From assembly GCA_038049695.1 (NCBI GenBank), contig CP142458.1:65381501-65445500 (forward strand): a DNA stretch of 64,000 bases, written 5' to 3'. The notes under the pieces were generated by a model. It was not told the DNA's origin, made no database searches, and saw nothing but the letters and a program-made list of their open reading frames with translations. Positions 1-12,400 of this stretch are shown here, piece after piece. Each line of letters opens with the position of its first letter. Positions within the stretch are counted from its first letter, which is position 1. The position numbers were made by a program, and so were the translations under genes. Origin of the DNA: Cinnamomum chago. Its lineage: Eukaryota > Streptophyta > Magnoliopsida > Laurales > Lauraceae.

Positions 1-1135
1 AATAACATGCTATAAATTTGTGGGTGAAGATGTCATATGGTTACTGGTGCCAGAATCTAAGTACCACGTATGAGAAAGAGAAGAATCAGTACCTGAGATG
101 TTCATGGATGCCAAGGCATTGATAATCATTTGATTTACCATCTTAGGAATGAGAATAGCTGAGGACGAAGAGTGTGATGAGGAACCAGGCTGTGAAGAAG
201 AATCAAACAGTAGGGAACCACCGAAGTCAGAGGGTGCAGATTGTTTAGAAGTCACTATGTAAGCACTAGGAACTGACTGTACATTTTAAGTACCAAGGGC
301 TGACGGCTCATAATTGTGGGAATTTGAAGTTCAAACCTTCTTTGACATTCTTCAATAACGTGACTAGTGACTTTATAGTATTTACAGATTTTAGCTTTGC
401 ATTGATTTGCGTAATGACCATATTTCTTACAGTTATAGCACTGAACTTTACTGATGTCCCGAGAAGGTGTTCTGGTTGTTCCGGCATAGGCAAGTGGAGC
501 CTCATTACATCTCTGTTGTTCCAGAGTCTTTTTGGTAACCAGACGTTGTTGCTCCCGCAAAAGTTCCTGAATATAGTCATCTAAGCTGGGAAAAGGAGCT
601 CGGCTCATTAAGTTTGATCTAACGGTCTCCAACTTCGGACAAAGTTTCATAAGAAACTGGTCCCGATGGCTAATTTGCTGTAAGGGAAGTAATTCTAGTA
701 GAAGTGCTTTAGACACAAATGCAAACTTGATCTCATCATATTCAGACCACATTCGTCGAAACCCATTGTAATATTCCTGTATAGAAATGGTGCTTTGAAA
801 AAATTGGGAGATGCCAAGCTCCAAGTAAAATTGCTGAGTAGCATTACTTTGTTGATAAATCTTTTTAAGAAAATCCCACATCTCACGGGCAGATTTGCAA
901 GGTTTCAGAATGAGAATGAAATGGGGTTCAACAAAGCCTAGTATAACCAAGTTTTGAATTCAGCATCCTTAGTTTTCCAGGCTGAGATCTTATTGTCATC
1001 GTCCTGCGGTTTAGGGTCAGAACCATCCATGTAGCCTCAGAGTTTTTTTCCTTTTAAGTAGTTTTGAAACTGGAAGACCCACGATATGTAATTTTTCCCA
1101 TCAAAACGAATTAGGGCAATTTCAGATTTCTCCAT
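1..1135 (-). pseudogene. Ty1/copia gag-protease fragment, broken, cut by the window edge
   Basis: This is the 5' coding end of a copia retrotransposon read on the minus strand; the rest lies off the left edge. The reading starts with an ATG at 1135 (MEKSEIALIRFDGKNY), typical of copia Gag N-termini. A UBN2-type Gag core follows (about 950-480), then a CCHC zinc knuckle CYNCKKYGHYANQC (about 440-400), and the start of the aspartic protease with WYLDSGTSNHM (about 70-40). It is broken in at least three places: an in-frame TGA at 1037-1039, a one-base frameshift near 940-950, and another frameshift at 255-285 between Gag and protease. No primer-binding site was found upstream of the ATG. Copia identity is secure; the lineage (Ale/Ivana/Tork) was not settled. 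Confidence 0.85.
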
Positions 1136-1140
1136 TACTA

Positions 1141-2780
1141 GCAAGGAAGATGACTGATGCAACAGTTGAAACTAAGCGGCAGCAACAGAGGAGCAAAACC
1201 CAGTTATCACAGCAGCAGCAGTACAATAGTAACCAGCAGCAGAGCAATAGAGTGAAATAGGAACCCTTAGTAGTATCACAGTAGCAATAGTATCACACCA
1301 GCCAGTAGGCAACCAACCAGCAACTAGCAAATATCAAATAGCAACTAGCCAGTAACCTGCAATAGCAACCAGCAACCATAAAACAGCAACCAACAACAGC
1401 AGTAAAAAAGAAGAAAAAACATCCTTGACGACAGAGTGAAGAACATCATGTGGGCCCCACCAAGTGATCTCTAGACAAATCAAAGATTGAGGATGAAAGA
1501 ATAGTAGTTTTATGCAACTACTGGAAGTGGTCCCAATCAGAACAAATCCAGATCTAGGATTTTGGACGGCTTAGATGAAAACAAGTGGAAGAAACCAAAT
1601 TTCTACAAAAATTAGTAGAAGACCTGCCTCTGATGATCAATAAATATGGAAAAAATCTTCATAAACAAGAGAACAACCAAACGACCAAGAGGGGCAAAGG
1701 CTGATGATATGGTGATGATGATCACAAGTGGGCCACGCCTGATCTGGGATGATCAAGGATGATCAAAGAGGATCATGCTTCCAAAACTTGAAACATGACT
1801 AGAAGATGATCACAGATAATCGAGTCCAATTTGCTAATCGATTGTAAAATTAGACACTAATCTCAAATCAATTTGAGAAATTGGATCTCAAATCAATTTC
1901 AAGTGATAAACTCTATCAATTAATTCAGAGTCCACTTTTGTTAGGCTTCTTTATGTGAATTCAAATTTTAATATATATCTATTATGGACAGGCGATTAAA
2001 GAGTCCAAATGAAAAAGTCCACCTTGCTCAATAACTCTATCCAACCAAGTTAAAATGAGTTTTCTTTAGGTGAATTTAGAATTTTAATATATCTATTATG
2101 CTTAGAAAATTCTTAATGTTAGTGATTTTTAAAAGTGGATCCTTGATAGTGATTTATACATATGGCCTCCACATACAATAATATTTTTTAAAGTGGGCCT
2201 CATATTCTAATTCCTAAAGACGGGGCCACACGCAATTTTTCAATTGATTGTTTGATTTTGATTTTAATATTGACTTTATTTTATCTTCTTTCTAAAAATA
2301 GAGATATATCTTATCTGTTAGGATTTTTCTTATAAAAAGATTTATTTAAATAGAACTCATAATAAATATCTTATCTTTTGGATTGCCTTGTAATTGATTA
2401 AGAGAGTTGCATATAGTAACGAAGAGATATGCAATATACATACAATTTTACAGCAAGTTATATTGCAACTTTGCAAAGCACCCAAGTTCCCAGTTTGGAA
2501 ATAAATAAATGTCAAATCTTGATCGATGACCTTTTCTTTCTACCTTTTTTATTCATCCCTTATGTGTACCTATGAAATCCAAACTACTCAAGTCCAAATT
2601 TATCGTATGTATTGGCACACGGCGTCCAAATGGGATTTTGGCCCATTCCGAAGAAAGTGAAATGTTTCATAGTTATTTTTGAGAAAATAAAAAAAAAACA
2701 AAAGGGATTTTTACAAGAAGATATAAAGACCTCCAGTAATTCTCAAATAAAGATAATATTTGAACTTTTGTTAAAGAAGC
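1141..2780. other. Non-coding: CAG/CAAC-rich leader, then AT-rich DNA
   Basis: Bases about 1155-1410 are low-complexity DNA built from CAG, CAAC and AACCAGC units. They lie directly upstream of the minus-strand copia Gag start and are probably its untranslated leader. From 1410 to 2780 the sequence is AT-rich with scattered GATGATCA motifs. A 5' LTR of the copia element would be expected here, but I could not define its ends or find an initiator-Met primer-binding site. No gene seen. Confidence 0.5.
2776..2780. repeat. Target-site duplication, left copy (GAAGC)
   Basis: Five-base direct repeat GAAGC, matched exactly at 4436-4440 on the other side of the solo LTR. Confidence 0.85.
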
Positions 2781-4435
2781 TGTTAGATTATATGGTGTCA
2801 ATCCAGTGGATGATGTAATAAATTGATTTATTTAATTATTTATCAATATAATCATGCTTTACTTTCTTAAGATGAATGATGTTTTATTACTTTCTTACAC
2901 ATAAACCAATACGAATGACATGATGGTTCATGAGATGGACCGAAGCCCATAAGTATATTAGATGTGACACATGTGTGTTGATGAGATCCACATATGAGAG
3001 ATATATGTCACAAATCCTATACTTAAATTGATTCACAACCGGTGATGAAATTGGGCATTTCATCTTATAAGGTTGCAGTACTTTGATCACTATGAGATAA
3101 TGTGATTTTTCTCGATCATCAGAATGTCAGATTTTGGATCATGGTGTTGGTACATTGGATGTTTTGAACGACCATGAGAAGTACCTTATGAAACATTGTC
3201 TATACTTTAAGGTCTGCTCTCATAATTCCCTAGCAATAGGCGCCTCTCAATCCTGAGACATTAATGAACTCAAGTTTCTGTTTATTCATTTGCTTTGAGA
3301 TACCAATGAGTGGGGCCAACTGTAGGTTAACACGTCGGTGTCTTAGGTACGTGGTAGTAGGATTGTTGGAACATTCAAGATGGAATCTATCTACATTATC
3401 CCCTTGTGCCAAATAATGGATTTATCATTAGTAAGTACGCACTCATCTCAATTAAGAGTTAATTGGATGGTACTGATGATCACTATAATTAATTGGGTCT
3501 CATGGATAATACGATATTGATCTAATTTGGTGGACATGTCCAATTGATCCTTAGATATAGATGGAGAGGTCTACTTGTGGTAATAGGAAAGTTTATGGTC
3601 TTCTTTGTAATTTATTCCTAAGACTGGAGTGCAATTAACTGTGGACCCGGATTGCACATGAGATGTGGGGTCGGGGTGTCCCAGTTGGAGCCAGCTTTTT
3701 ATGAAATCCCTAGTGGTCCACACACTAACCCAAATATTAGATCATTGCTAATTCTATTTGAACTCAAAAGGAAAAGAATTAGAAAGCTACTATTTTTATT
3801 TGAAGTGAGACTTCCGCTAGTGGTAATAGTAAGTTACTAATTGTTATGGAAGTGAGGCTTCTAATAATAATTAAAAAGAAGATAATTACTAATTCGTATG
3901 AAAGTGAGACTTCTAATTTTAATTAGAAAGAGGAGGTTGCATAGGGTTATAAATAGGGGAACCAAACCCCTTGGATGACCGCCTTAGAATTCACGCCCAA
4001 TAGTGCAAGAGTTGCACTCCCTCCTTTATCGTCTTCTTCTAGTTTCCTTAGAGCTTCTAGTTGATTTTCTCTTGGAGATTCCACCACTCTTATTGAGAAA
4101 AGAGATCTGAAACGGGTTATAGTTTGGAAGACAATTAGGTCTTAGAGATCCTAATTAGCTACTAAGAAAGAGTTTTTTCATCTAGCACGTCTTCTCCTCC
4201 ATTAGAGCACTACCGAGCTCAAAAGGTATATTCTACCTTCCTGTATGTTGTGGATTTATTTTGATTGCATGGTGATGCTATTTACTATCCTAGAGACAGT
4301 GTTTACTAATCTTGATCTTGAGTTTGAGGCTCTTGATCCTGGATTGTGTTTTATGGCTTTATGGGTACTTGGTCTCCGAGTCAAGTAGGTCAAATTTTTT
4401 TGAAACCTATCTACGAGGCACACCTATTTCCAACA
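2781..4435 (+). mobile_element. Solo LTR, family A, copy 1 (TSD GAAGC)
   Basis: The element begins TGTTAGATTA and ends CCTATTTCCAACA, and is flanked by the perfect 5-bp direct repeat GAAGC (2776-2780 and 4436-4440). It aligns over its whole length with the element at 47541-49314, which has a different target duplication, so these are two independent insertions of one family. There is no internal coding region, so this is a solo LTR of about 1.65 kb. A TATA-like TATAAATAGGGG near 3950 suggests the LTR reads on the plus strand; that orientation is an inference. Confidence 0.85.
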
Positions 4436-4440
4436 GAAGC

Positions 4441-6190
4441 ATGACCTACTTTCAGATCGGCCCATTCGTGCCATGCCATACCCCAATTAGGGCAGGCAGT
4501 GCCACCCACGAGCAGTCCCACATGCCTATCCTAATCTTATATTTTTAAATTTGCTTATATAAATTAAAAGAGACTTTATGGGATATAAATTAAAAGAGAC
4601 TTTTTGTGCTTTTAGGCTTTTCAACTTGAAATAAAGTTGAAACTACTAAAATAAATACATAAACATTGATATTAATTTACATAAGACTTGAAGTTTCATA
4701 CTCATTTATATAAAAAATAATATTTACTTTGTATAAATGTCGGGCTAGGCCATGCTTCGAACTGTATTAAATGGTATATTTGTTTGTTTTATATTTATTT
4801 TTTCATTAATTAATATCCCATAGAATAGCCACAAATTGGAAGTGTTTTTATTTCTGTGCCCGGACTTAGCACGGGCATGCTTTGCTAGTATCTAATTATA
4901 ATACAAGTATTGGGCCACACATGATGGGCATGTATGACAGGATGCATATGATTTTGGACAGAAGAAATAAAATCATCACAATCAAATTAACCATAACGAC
5001 CATTGTTTAGGGGCATTCCAGTACAATAGTTTATTAAGTTATATTTTATATGCAACTCAATTTGATGGTGTGAATATTTAACTCAAAGTCAAATTAGAGT
5101 TAGTATCAACTGGGGGCGAATATTCAGCTGTCAAGTGAGCTCACCTGATGCTCAGAATTATTCCTTCTCAAGCAAACCGTAAGCTCTTACCTCTCTAAGA
5201 AAATCATAAACAAAACATACAATTTTATATAATAGTTACATACTTCTAAGTACATCGGAGTTAGCTGTATTGGACGCATGTGCTTAGTCTTTGGAATCAT
5301 CCTAAATAGTCGCAAACGCACGCAGAACAAACCAAAGAACATGAAAAAAAATAAAAGGAGATAGGGCGGCCCTCTTTCAACCCCCAAAATGGATTGTCTA
5401 AACTATCGAGCTTATTTTTAAAAACTAACGAGCATATTCTCTTCTGTATTGCTCAAATGCAGCTCAAGGGCCCCACTCAATTGCATATTTATCAATGAGT
5501 GAATACGTCTCCGAAAATGAGTGCCCAAAAAGCAGCTCTACCGGACGATATTAATCTCATTTAACCGAATTAAATTTTAATGGCATCTTAATCAAAACAC
5601 TTTCAAGATTCAATCCTATAATTAGTGAAGGTTCCATGAGAGGGTAAAATTGGACGCTACACTAGATGACGAGTAGACATTATTAAAATACCTGCACTGA
5701 TCAAAGGCAGGCCCATATCAATTTTTCTGTCAAATCCCCGGTGAATCACATGTGCCCGGTCAGCAATGTCCCCCTTACCCTACTTAGTTTCCACACAACA
5801 ATTTCTTCTTGTTAATTTCCACATAACAATTCCTTCTTGGATCTCTTCCCAACGACATGACTCATTAATACACACGTACGCCATCGCAATAATAAATATC
5901 TCTCTCTCTCTCTCTCGCTGACTTTCATTTTAAAGTCTCCTACGTCGTGATGGGGGTTTTTGAATTGATAACTTATATACTTTTTGGATTTTGCTTGCTG
6001 TGGAGTTGAAAGGGGGGAGGCTCTGAGGTAGTGGTAGTAGCCAATTTTGACCTTCCTTATGTGGATTTTGTTGTCCTTGCTTCGGTGGTTTATGAAGAAT
6101 TTGAATTGTTGATGATGAGGTTGTTTTGTTCGGATTGTTAGGTTCTTGAAGTCTCTCTTTACTCATCTGTGAATCAAATTTTTCTTACAA
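4441..6190. other. Intergenic, AT-rich; putative CNGC upstream region
   Basis: No gene is visible. Bases about 4560-4700 are an AT-rich repeat that recurs in inverted orientation at about 10800-10920. A CT microsatellite lies at 5900-5916, about 0.5 kb upstream of the CNGC start codon, a common place for CT tracts in plant promoters and 5' leaders. I could not fix a TATA box or transcription start. Confidence 0.5.
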
Positions 6191-6191
6191 T

Positions 6192-6221
6192 ATGGATTGT
6201 GGAGGAGGAGAAACTGGAGAG
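6192..6221 (+). pseudogene. Duplicated, out-of-frame copy of CNGC exon 1
   Basis: An ATG at 6192 opens 10 codons (MDCGGGETGE) followed by a donor GAG|GTATTGGC. The block 6180-6350 resembles the true exon 1 block at 6380-6540 in order and spacing: CTTnCAnTATGG, then AGGAGAAA-CTG, then GAG|GTA, then TTTTTGTTATTTGTTT and GTTGAATTATG further into the intron. The 30-base length leaves phase 0, whereas exon 2 needs phase 2, so splicing this copy to exon 2 would break the frame. It is best read as a decayed tandem duplicate that may act as a leader or uORF. Confidence 0.45.
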
Positions 6222-6395
6222 GTATTGGCATTTTTTTTTTTTTTTTTTGAATTTGCTGTGTTTTTGTTATTTGTTTAGTGGTAAATTTTATAGGAGTTGA
6301 GAAGTTGAATTATGTGTTCATGGTTTGTTTTGGGCTTGATATGTTTAGGTCATCAGAGTCCGTCTATTAATCTGATATTGAATCTTGCTTGCACT

Positions 6396-6424
6396 ATGGG
6401 GTTCAAGAAGGAGAAAACTGTGAG
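6396..6424 (+). CDS. CNGC exon 1 (start codon, 9 codons + 2 bases)
   Basis: ATG GGG TTC AAG... gives MGFKKEKTV and ends AG|GTAATT. The split Arg codon completes with the first base of exon 2, giving the continuous N-terminus ...TVRLYSDGK, which matches group III CNGC proteins. This is why this ATG was chosen over the one at 6192. Confidence 0.8.
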
Positions 6425-9400
6425 GTAATTGCCATTGTTGTGTTTCTTGTGCTTTTTGTTATTGTTGCATGGTAACTTATATGGCCACATCTAAGACTTT
6501 GAATTATGGATTTATGGGTGGTTTCTTGGGTTGAATTACTAGGTTGTATTCAGATGGGAAAGTACACCATCAAGAAGTCCCATTGGAAGACACTGAAACA
6601 CCACAGCTAGAAAAACCATTGCCTTCTTTCCACGTCCCATCTCCATTACTAAGGCCTGAAAGAGCTAGTCGATTATTTGGGGCACCAAAGATTGGAAATT
6701 GTATGTTCCCTGAAAACTATGAGCCATGGAGGAAAAGGATACTTGATCCAGAAAGTGAGCTCGTTTTGCAATGGAACCGGGTCCTCTTAATCTCTTGCTT
6801 GGTTGCACTTTTCATCGACCCTTTGTATTTCTTTCTGCCCTCGGTTGGGATCTTGGGGGATGGTTCTTTGTGCATGGAGACAGACTTGAGACTGAGAATT
6901 GTTGTCACAGTTTTCAGAACCATTGCAGACATGTTCTATCTATTACATATGGTGATAAAGTTCCGGACAGCATATGTGGCCCCAAGCTCAAAGATATTTG
7001 GAAGAGGTGAACTTGTCATGGATCCTAAGAAGATTGCAATAAGATATCTACGGTCAGATTTCTTTATTGACCTTGCTGCCATGCTGCCTCTTCCTCAGGT
7101 ATTATTTGGGCTGCAATGCCTAGGCTTTCAACAACTACCTCCTTCTGTATTAGCATTCTCTGCCTGGTTTTGTACTGCATCTCTTACATTTAAGTAGATA
7201 TATAAATAAGATCTTTCAAATGCTCTTAAAAGGTCCCATCTCTTGGTTCCTATGTGATATGGGCTCAGATATTCAGTGTGTACTTTGACAATGCCCATAT
7301 TGCAGTTATTTTTAATATTTTGGTGAGACAGGAAGTTATCAATTCAAATTTCCAACAAGAGTTATGACGAACATGGCACATTTTGGTGGGATACTGAATT
7401 GACGACTATTCTGCCCACCATAAAAGAAAAATGATGTTAGCAGTAGTCATTATGGTTATGGTGATGGAAAGGCAGAAAATCTGTACCATCTAGTGTGTTT
7501 TCCAGCTTTTATATATATGATCCCTTTAATTGCAAAGTTGGATCAATCACAATTTTTCTGCCAAAGGACAGCCTCTCATTCCATTGGTAAGAGGTGTCAC
7601 TTCTTACGTGTCAGTATGTGATTTGCATTTAAAAATCTGGAGCGGCACTGCTGAGCGCGGAAAAAATCGTACATGAGCCATTGACTTGGTCAATGAGCTC
7701 GCTTGGCACAGCCAGGTTTTCCTACTTCGGCCGTGCTAGGCCAGGGGTCTCTGGGCCTAGGCACAGCGCGGAAAATATCATTGTTGTGCTGGGCTAGGGA
7801 GCCTGGCCCTAGGCATTGCACGGCACGGCTCATATATATAAAATCTTTAATTTTATATTGTCACGCCCCGAGCCTGAGAGTGCACCCATCTCGAGGCGCG
7901 ACAAACGCCCGCATGGGGATTCGAGTCAAACAAATTGACCCTTGTCCCCACGAACGGAATTCACCCACAGGATTTCACGTGTGAGGTTTCAAACTTTCTA
8001 TTCACCTGTATTTCCACCTGTGTAATTTCTATCAAATAGTTATCAAATTGTAATCCAACAACATCAAATACATCAAGATATAGAGCATAATGTTCGTGAG
8101 CATAGATTAAAGGTTCAAGTTTAAGTTCAAGAGATAGAAAGAGAAAGAAGTACGTTAAGTTAAGGTTTACAAGCCATAGTCTAAACAAGTTTATAAACTA
8201 AAACAAAAGATGTGGCAATCCAAGCCACGGTCTATGGGTCATTTTTGCGTCCAATCTCAACGAGTAGATGTCTAGAAGACATCATCAGAAGTCCATTCAG
8301 CTACGTGACGGGGAGATTCCTCCTCCTCGTGGATCTCCGGGTCGGTGGCATCGAGGCAGTCACCTGTAACGCCAAGTGTAGCACCATTAGACTAAGCTAA
8401 GCAAGATAAACAAATATAAATCATATAACATGAGACAATTGAATAATTAACAGGTATAAATCATATGAGGTCAAAGCATGATCACTAGGCAAATCTGAGC
8501 AAGAATAAGCATGAGACGTACGAATCAAGATTTATAGGTATACACAATAACAGAACTAAATGGCACATCCACATTAGCTATATTCTCTCAAATTAGCCAT
8601 GTAAACATGTATGTAAAGTGAGAGCAGAATACAGAACAGAACAGAACAGGGTGGTACCACTAGGAGACAGAGGGCCCAAAATTCTCCATCGTGGACCTAG
8701 GGTGCCGGTCAACCCTCAGAATATAATCCCATCTGCAGAGGGCCAGAAATATATACTAAACCCACACTTAGCCGGGTCCGACTTAGATAGGGTCGAAGCC
8801 AAGTGGTGCCGACTCGCTGAATAAAAGCACATATTAACAGAACATATACAGAACAGATCATATCATAATTCAGAACTTATCAAGATGTAACGGATCAGAA
8901 GCGAAAACAGATATAATATAAACAAGTACATAAGAAAGATATACATAACTAGACAGAAGTATGATCAAGTCATACGAGAGTACTGGAAACGGAATGCAAT
9001 GCATGAACATAAATCATAGACAAAATCAAGATATGAAACAAGCCAATCCTACGGTCTTGGGAACTCTCGGGGTCTTCACCGTCCAACTCAGTATAGTACT
9101 AAGGATTTCGGTGTTAGTGGTGTACAAAAGAACCCTTGGCGTTACATAATTTGGGCACCGAATCCCTTAGTATAACACATTTGGTTCGGATCTCAATTTC
9201 GAAGAACACGAGGTTCCTTGTGGGTGCACGGTTGCTCAAACCGCATCCACATAATATACAAGTCCATTGGTCATGATAAAATTTTCAAGGTATACATCCT
9301 TAAGGTCCAACTATCAGGCCAATTAATCTAAACATACTACGGTTCAACGCTTGGCTCGCGGTACCATCCGAAAGCTATAGTTTTTACTAAAATCCAATAT

Positions 9401-12400
9401 CCACTTATTCTACGAATTTCAAATCAATTATATGTATGGACCATTGGATTCTACACTTCAAGAGCTTTCCAACGGTATGTGGAACTCCAAAAACGGACGT
9501 ACGGTTAAAAAGTTATGGCCATTCGAAGTTCGCACTGTTGGGCCCAATGGGCCCATCCGCTCGAGTTAACCAATTATCCGCTCGAGCGACCAAGGTTCTG
9601 TGATGCATTTTCTGGGCAGAAACTTGTCCGTTTGAGCGACCAAAGGCTTGGCTCGAGCGACAAGGTCACTGTAAACACTTTTGAACTCAGAAAATACCCT
9701 GTTTTCTGTGTTCTATCTTCTAAACCAAAAACCATCTTTTCAAGACATAATTTGGACGAAAATGATCCACCAAAGTGCTCACAAAACTCAAGAACTGTCC
9801 AATTTACATTCAACATTGAATCAACAAGAAAAACAATCAATTTCTTATATCCAAAACATCAACAAAAATCCATTTTTGAGCAAAGGAATGGATATCTAAC
9901 ATGATTGATGATATTCAAAGAATCAAATAGGGATACATGCATACATTTATATAAACTTAACTTGCCTTAAGGTGTTTGAAGCTAAAAATCACAAATCCAA
10001 GCTCTATATCCCAAGCAAGCTCTCCAAAAGAAAAACCCCAAATGAAATGAAGGAGATGAAGTCCTACAATGGTAAATGAAAAGAATGGGTTTGAAATCCA
10101 CATGCAACACCAACATAGCCTTCCAAATTCGGATTTGAACAAGGAGACATGAATTTTGAATCAAGGATCTTACCAAAAGTGTTGAGAAATGAAAACAATA
10201 GAGTTGTTCTTGACTTGGGAGTTGAAACCCTTGTTGTAGACAAGAAGGAAGATGCAAGTAGAACTCCCAATCTCACATGCAAGGTCCCTAGAGTCTTATC
10301 TTGAGAACATTTGGAGAAGAAGTGAAGAGGAGATGGAATTTCAGTTGCTGGAAATGAAGGAAGAGAATACTAAGCTACAAATGAAGGGAGATCCGTTTGA
10401 AATGAGGAAGAGTGGGTTTTTAGCTGGAATTTCCTGCAGTTGCATGCAAGTCCAGTTAAAGGACTGAAATTTTCAAAAAGGGGCTTGGGCTAGAAAAATG
10501 GGTTGGAAATGGGTCAAGATGGATCCGAATCCATTGGGTCAAAACATGAAAATCAAAGCCCATGCTATGCTTTATGCAATGCGCTAAAAATCCATAAAAT
10601 TCTAAATACACACACAAAAGCCCAAAACACTCCAAAAGTCATAGTCTACCTAGTCCATGGTCAAACCCAACTAATTCTACCTACTCAAGCCCAATTACAT
10701 TCAAAACATCCATCAAGCTACTAATCTAAGTTAATTAACTCTAAATCGGAATTAAGGTGGGTCGGTGTGTTACATATATATAAATAAAATAAAAAAGTTA
10801 AAATAATTAAAGATTTATTATTCATTTGTAAATTAGTTTAATGTTCGTGTATTTATTTTAATAGTTTCAATTTTATTTCAAGTTAAGAACCCCTAAAAGT
10901 CCATAAAATCTCTTTCAATTTAAATAAAAAATTAAAAAAATATATAAAATAAAATTAGACTTTTACTTGACTGCCAAGGGTTTGAAACTCAGCAGCCATC
11001 TTCCCTCGCATGAGGGTTGTCCCTTACCTCACCCGAGGCGATCTACTTCCCTCACTCGAGCAGTCACTTACTCACCTAAGATCTACTCCCCTCACCGGCT
11101 CCTAGCCCCCTAAACTGGGTAAAAATGACACAATTGTTAAGCCAAGGTAATCACCCTTGCATGCAAGTTCGGGTACATCATTAGCAATATGTTGCAATTG
11201 ATCATGAGAACTAAGATGTAACATCCCAGAATTCAAGATCATCCAGACACTTGGATCTCGATATGCTACGCAATTATGGTCAAACCAAGCTGCAGAATTA
11301 AAATCATTTAGTTATTCTCATAATGATAACCGACGTAATTAAATTTAAATAAATTTGTCGATTATATCTAAATAAAATCCCATCCGATCATCCTAACCCT
11401 ATATCATCGATGATTCATAAGTCGAATCCATTCTCATAGGTGCATAGTCGATCTAATAGCTTAGTCCATTCGTATGGGTGCAAACCCAAAAGGTGTGTGA
11501 ACTCTAGGGGTTGTTTGTGTAATCTACTCAAATGGACCATCAGGTGGGCCCCACTATGGGCGCATAATACGCACGAGTCATGCATATGATTTTATATATA
11601 TATGTGGCCTTGATCCTATGTGCGCGGTGTTGTAGGGTCCACCTGCTAGCCTACATGGGGGTGGGGCAGGTGGTGATTTAAAGACTTTTTTGAGGCCCTC
11701 TTATGTATAAAGAACCAGCTACACTTGATCATCCTAACCCTTTCATCCATGCCTACAAAATTTCATAGTCTAAAGTGTGTGTATAGTCGTTCCAATTGTC
11801 CAATTCATTTGCCTAGGTGCAAATGTAGGGCATGGGTACTAACTATCAAGGTGTGCAGGCGTGTGTGTGTGGTCAGTCCAGTGGGCCATCAAGTGGGCCT
11901 CAATATAGGTGCGCATAGTGCGCATGGTGTGCATGGGGTAATACACAAACATGGTCTTCATCTATGTACGCCACATGCATGGAGCACTCCATGTGCACTA
12001 TGTTGTTATTCCCACTTTGGGATGGGGCTGGGTGAGATTTGAAGGTTTGGGTGGGGCTCTCCTATGTATAAAAAATTAGCCCATTTTTATCATCCTAACC
12101 CTTTCATCCACGGCCTACAAGTGCACTCCCTTCATATGGGTGCAAACAAAGGGGCGTAGTTGGATGGACCATCGGGTGAAAGAGCCCTTCTGTGAGATTA
12201 GGAGACCTTGGGTGAGGTAAGGGCACTCAAATGAGGGAAGGAGCTCTTGGGTGAGGGAATGTGGCATGTCCACTGTTCAAACCTTGGGTAGCCAGGTCAG
12301 AACAAACACCTCTTACCACTTAGGTAAGAGGCAGTTTTCAAAGAGCTCTTTATCTTCGGCTCTTCGTATTTATTTGTTTTTGTCCTATTTTAACTGAATG

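Noticed and set aside
6192-6221. ATG at 6192 as the CNGC start codon
   Set aside because: Its exon ends in phase 0 and breaks the frame with exon 2; the ATG at 6396 gives a continuous family-like N-terminus.
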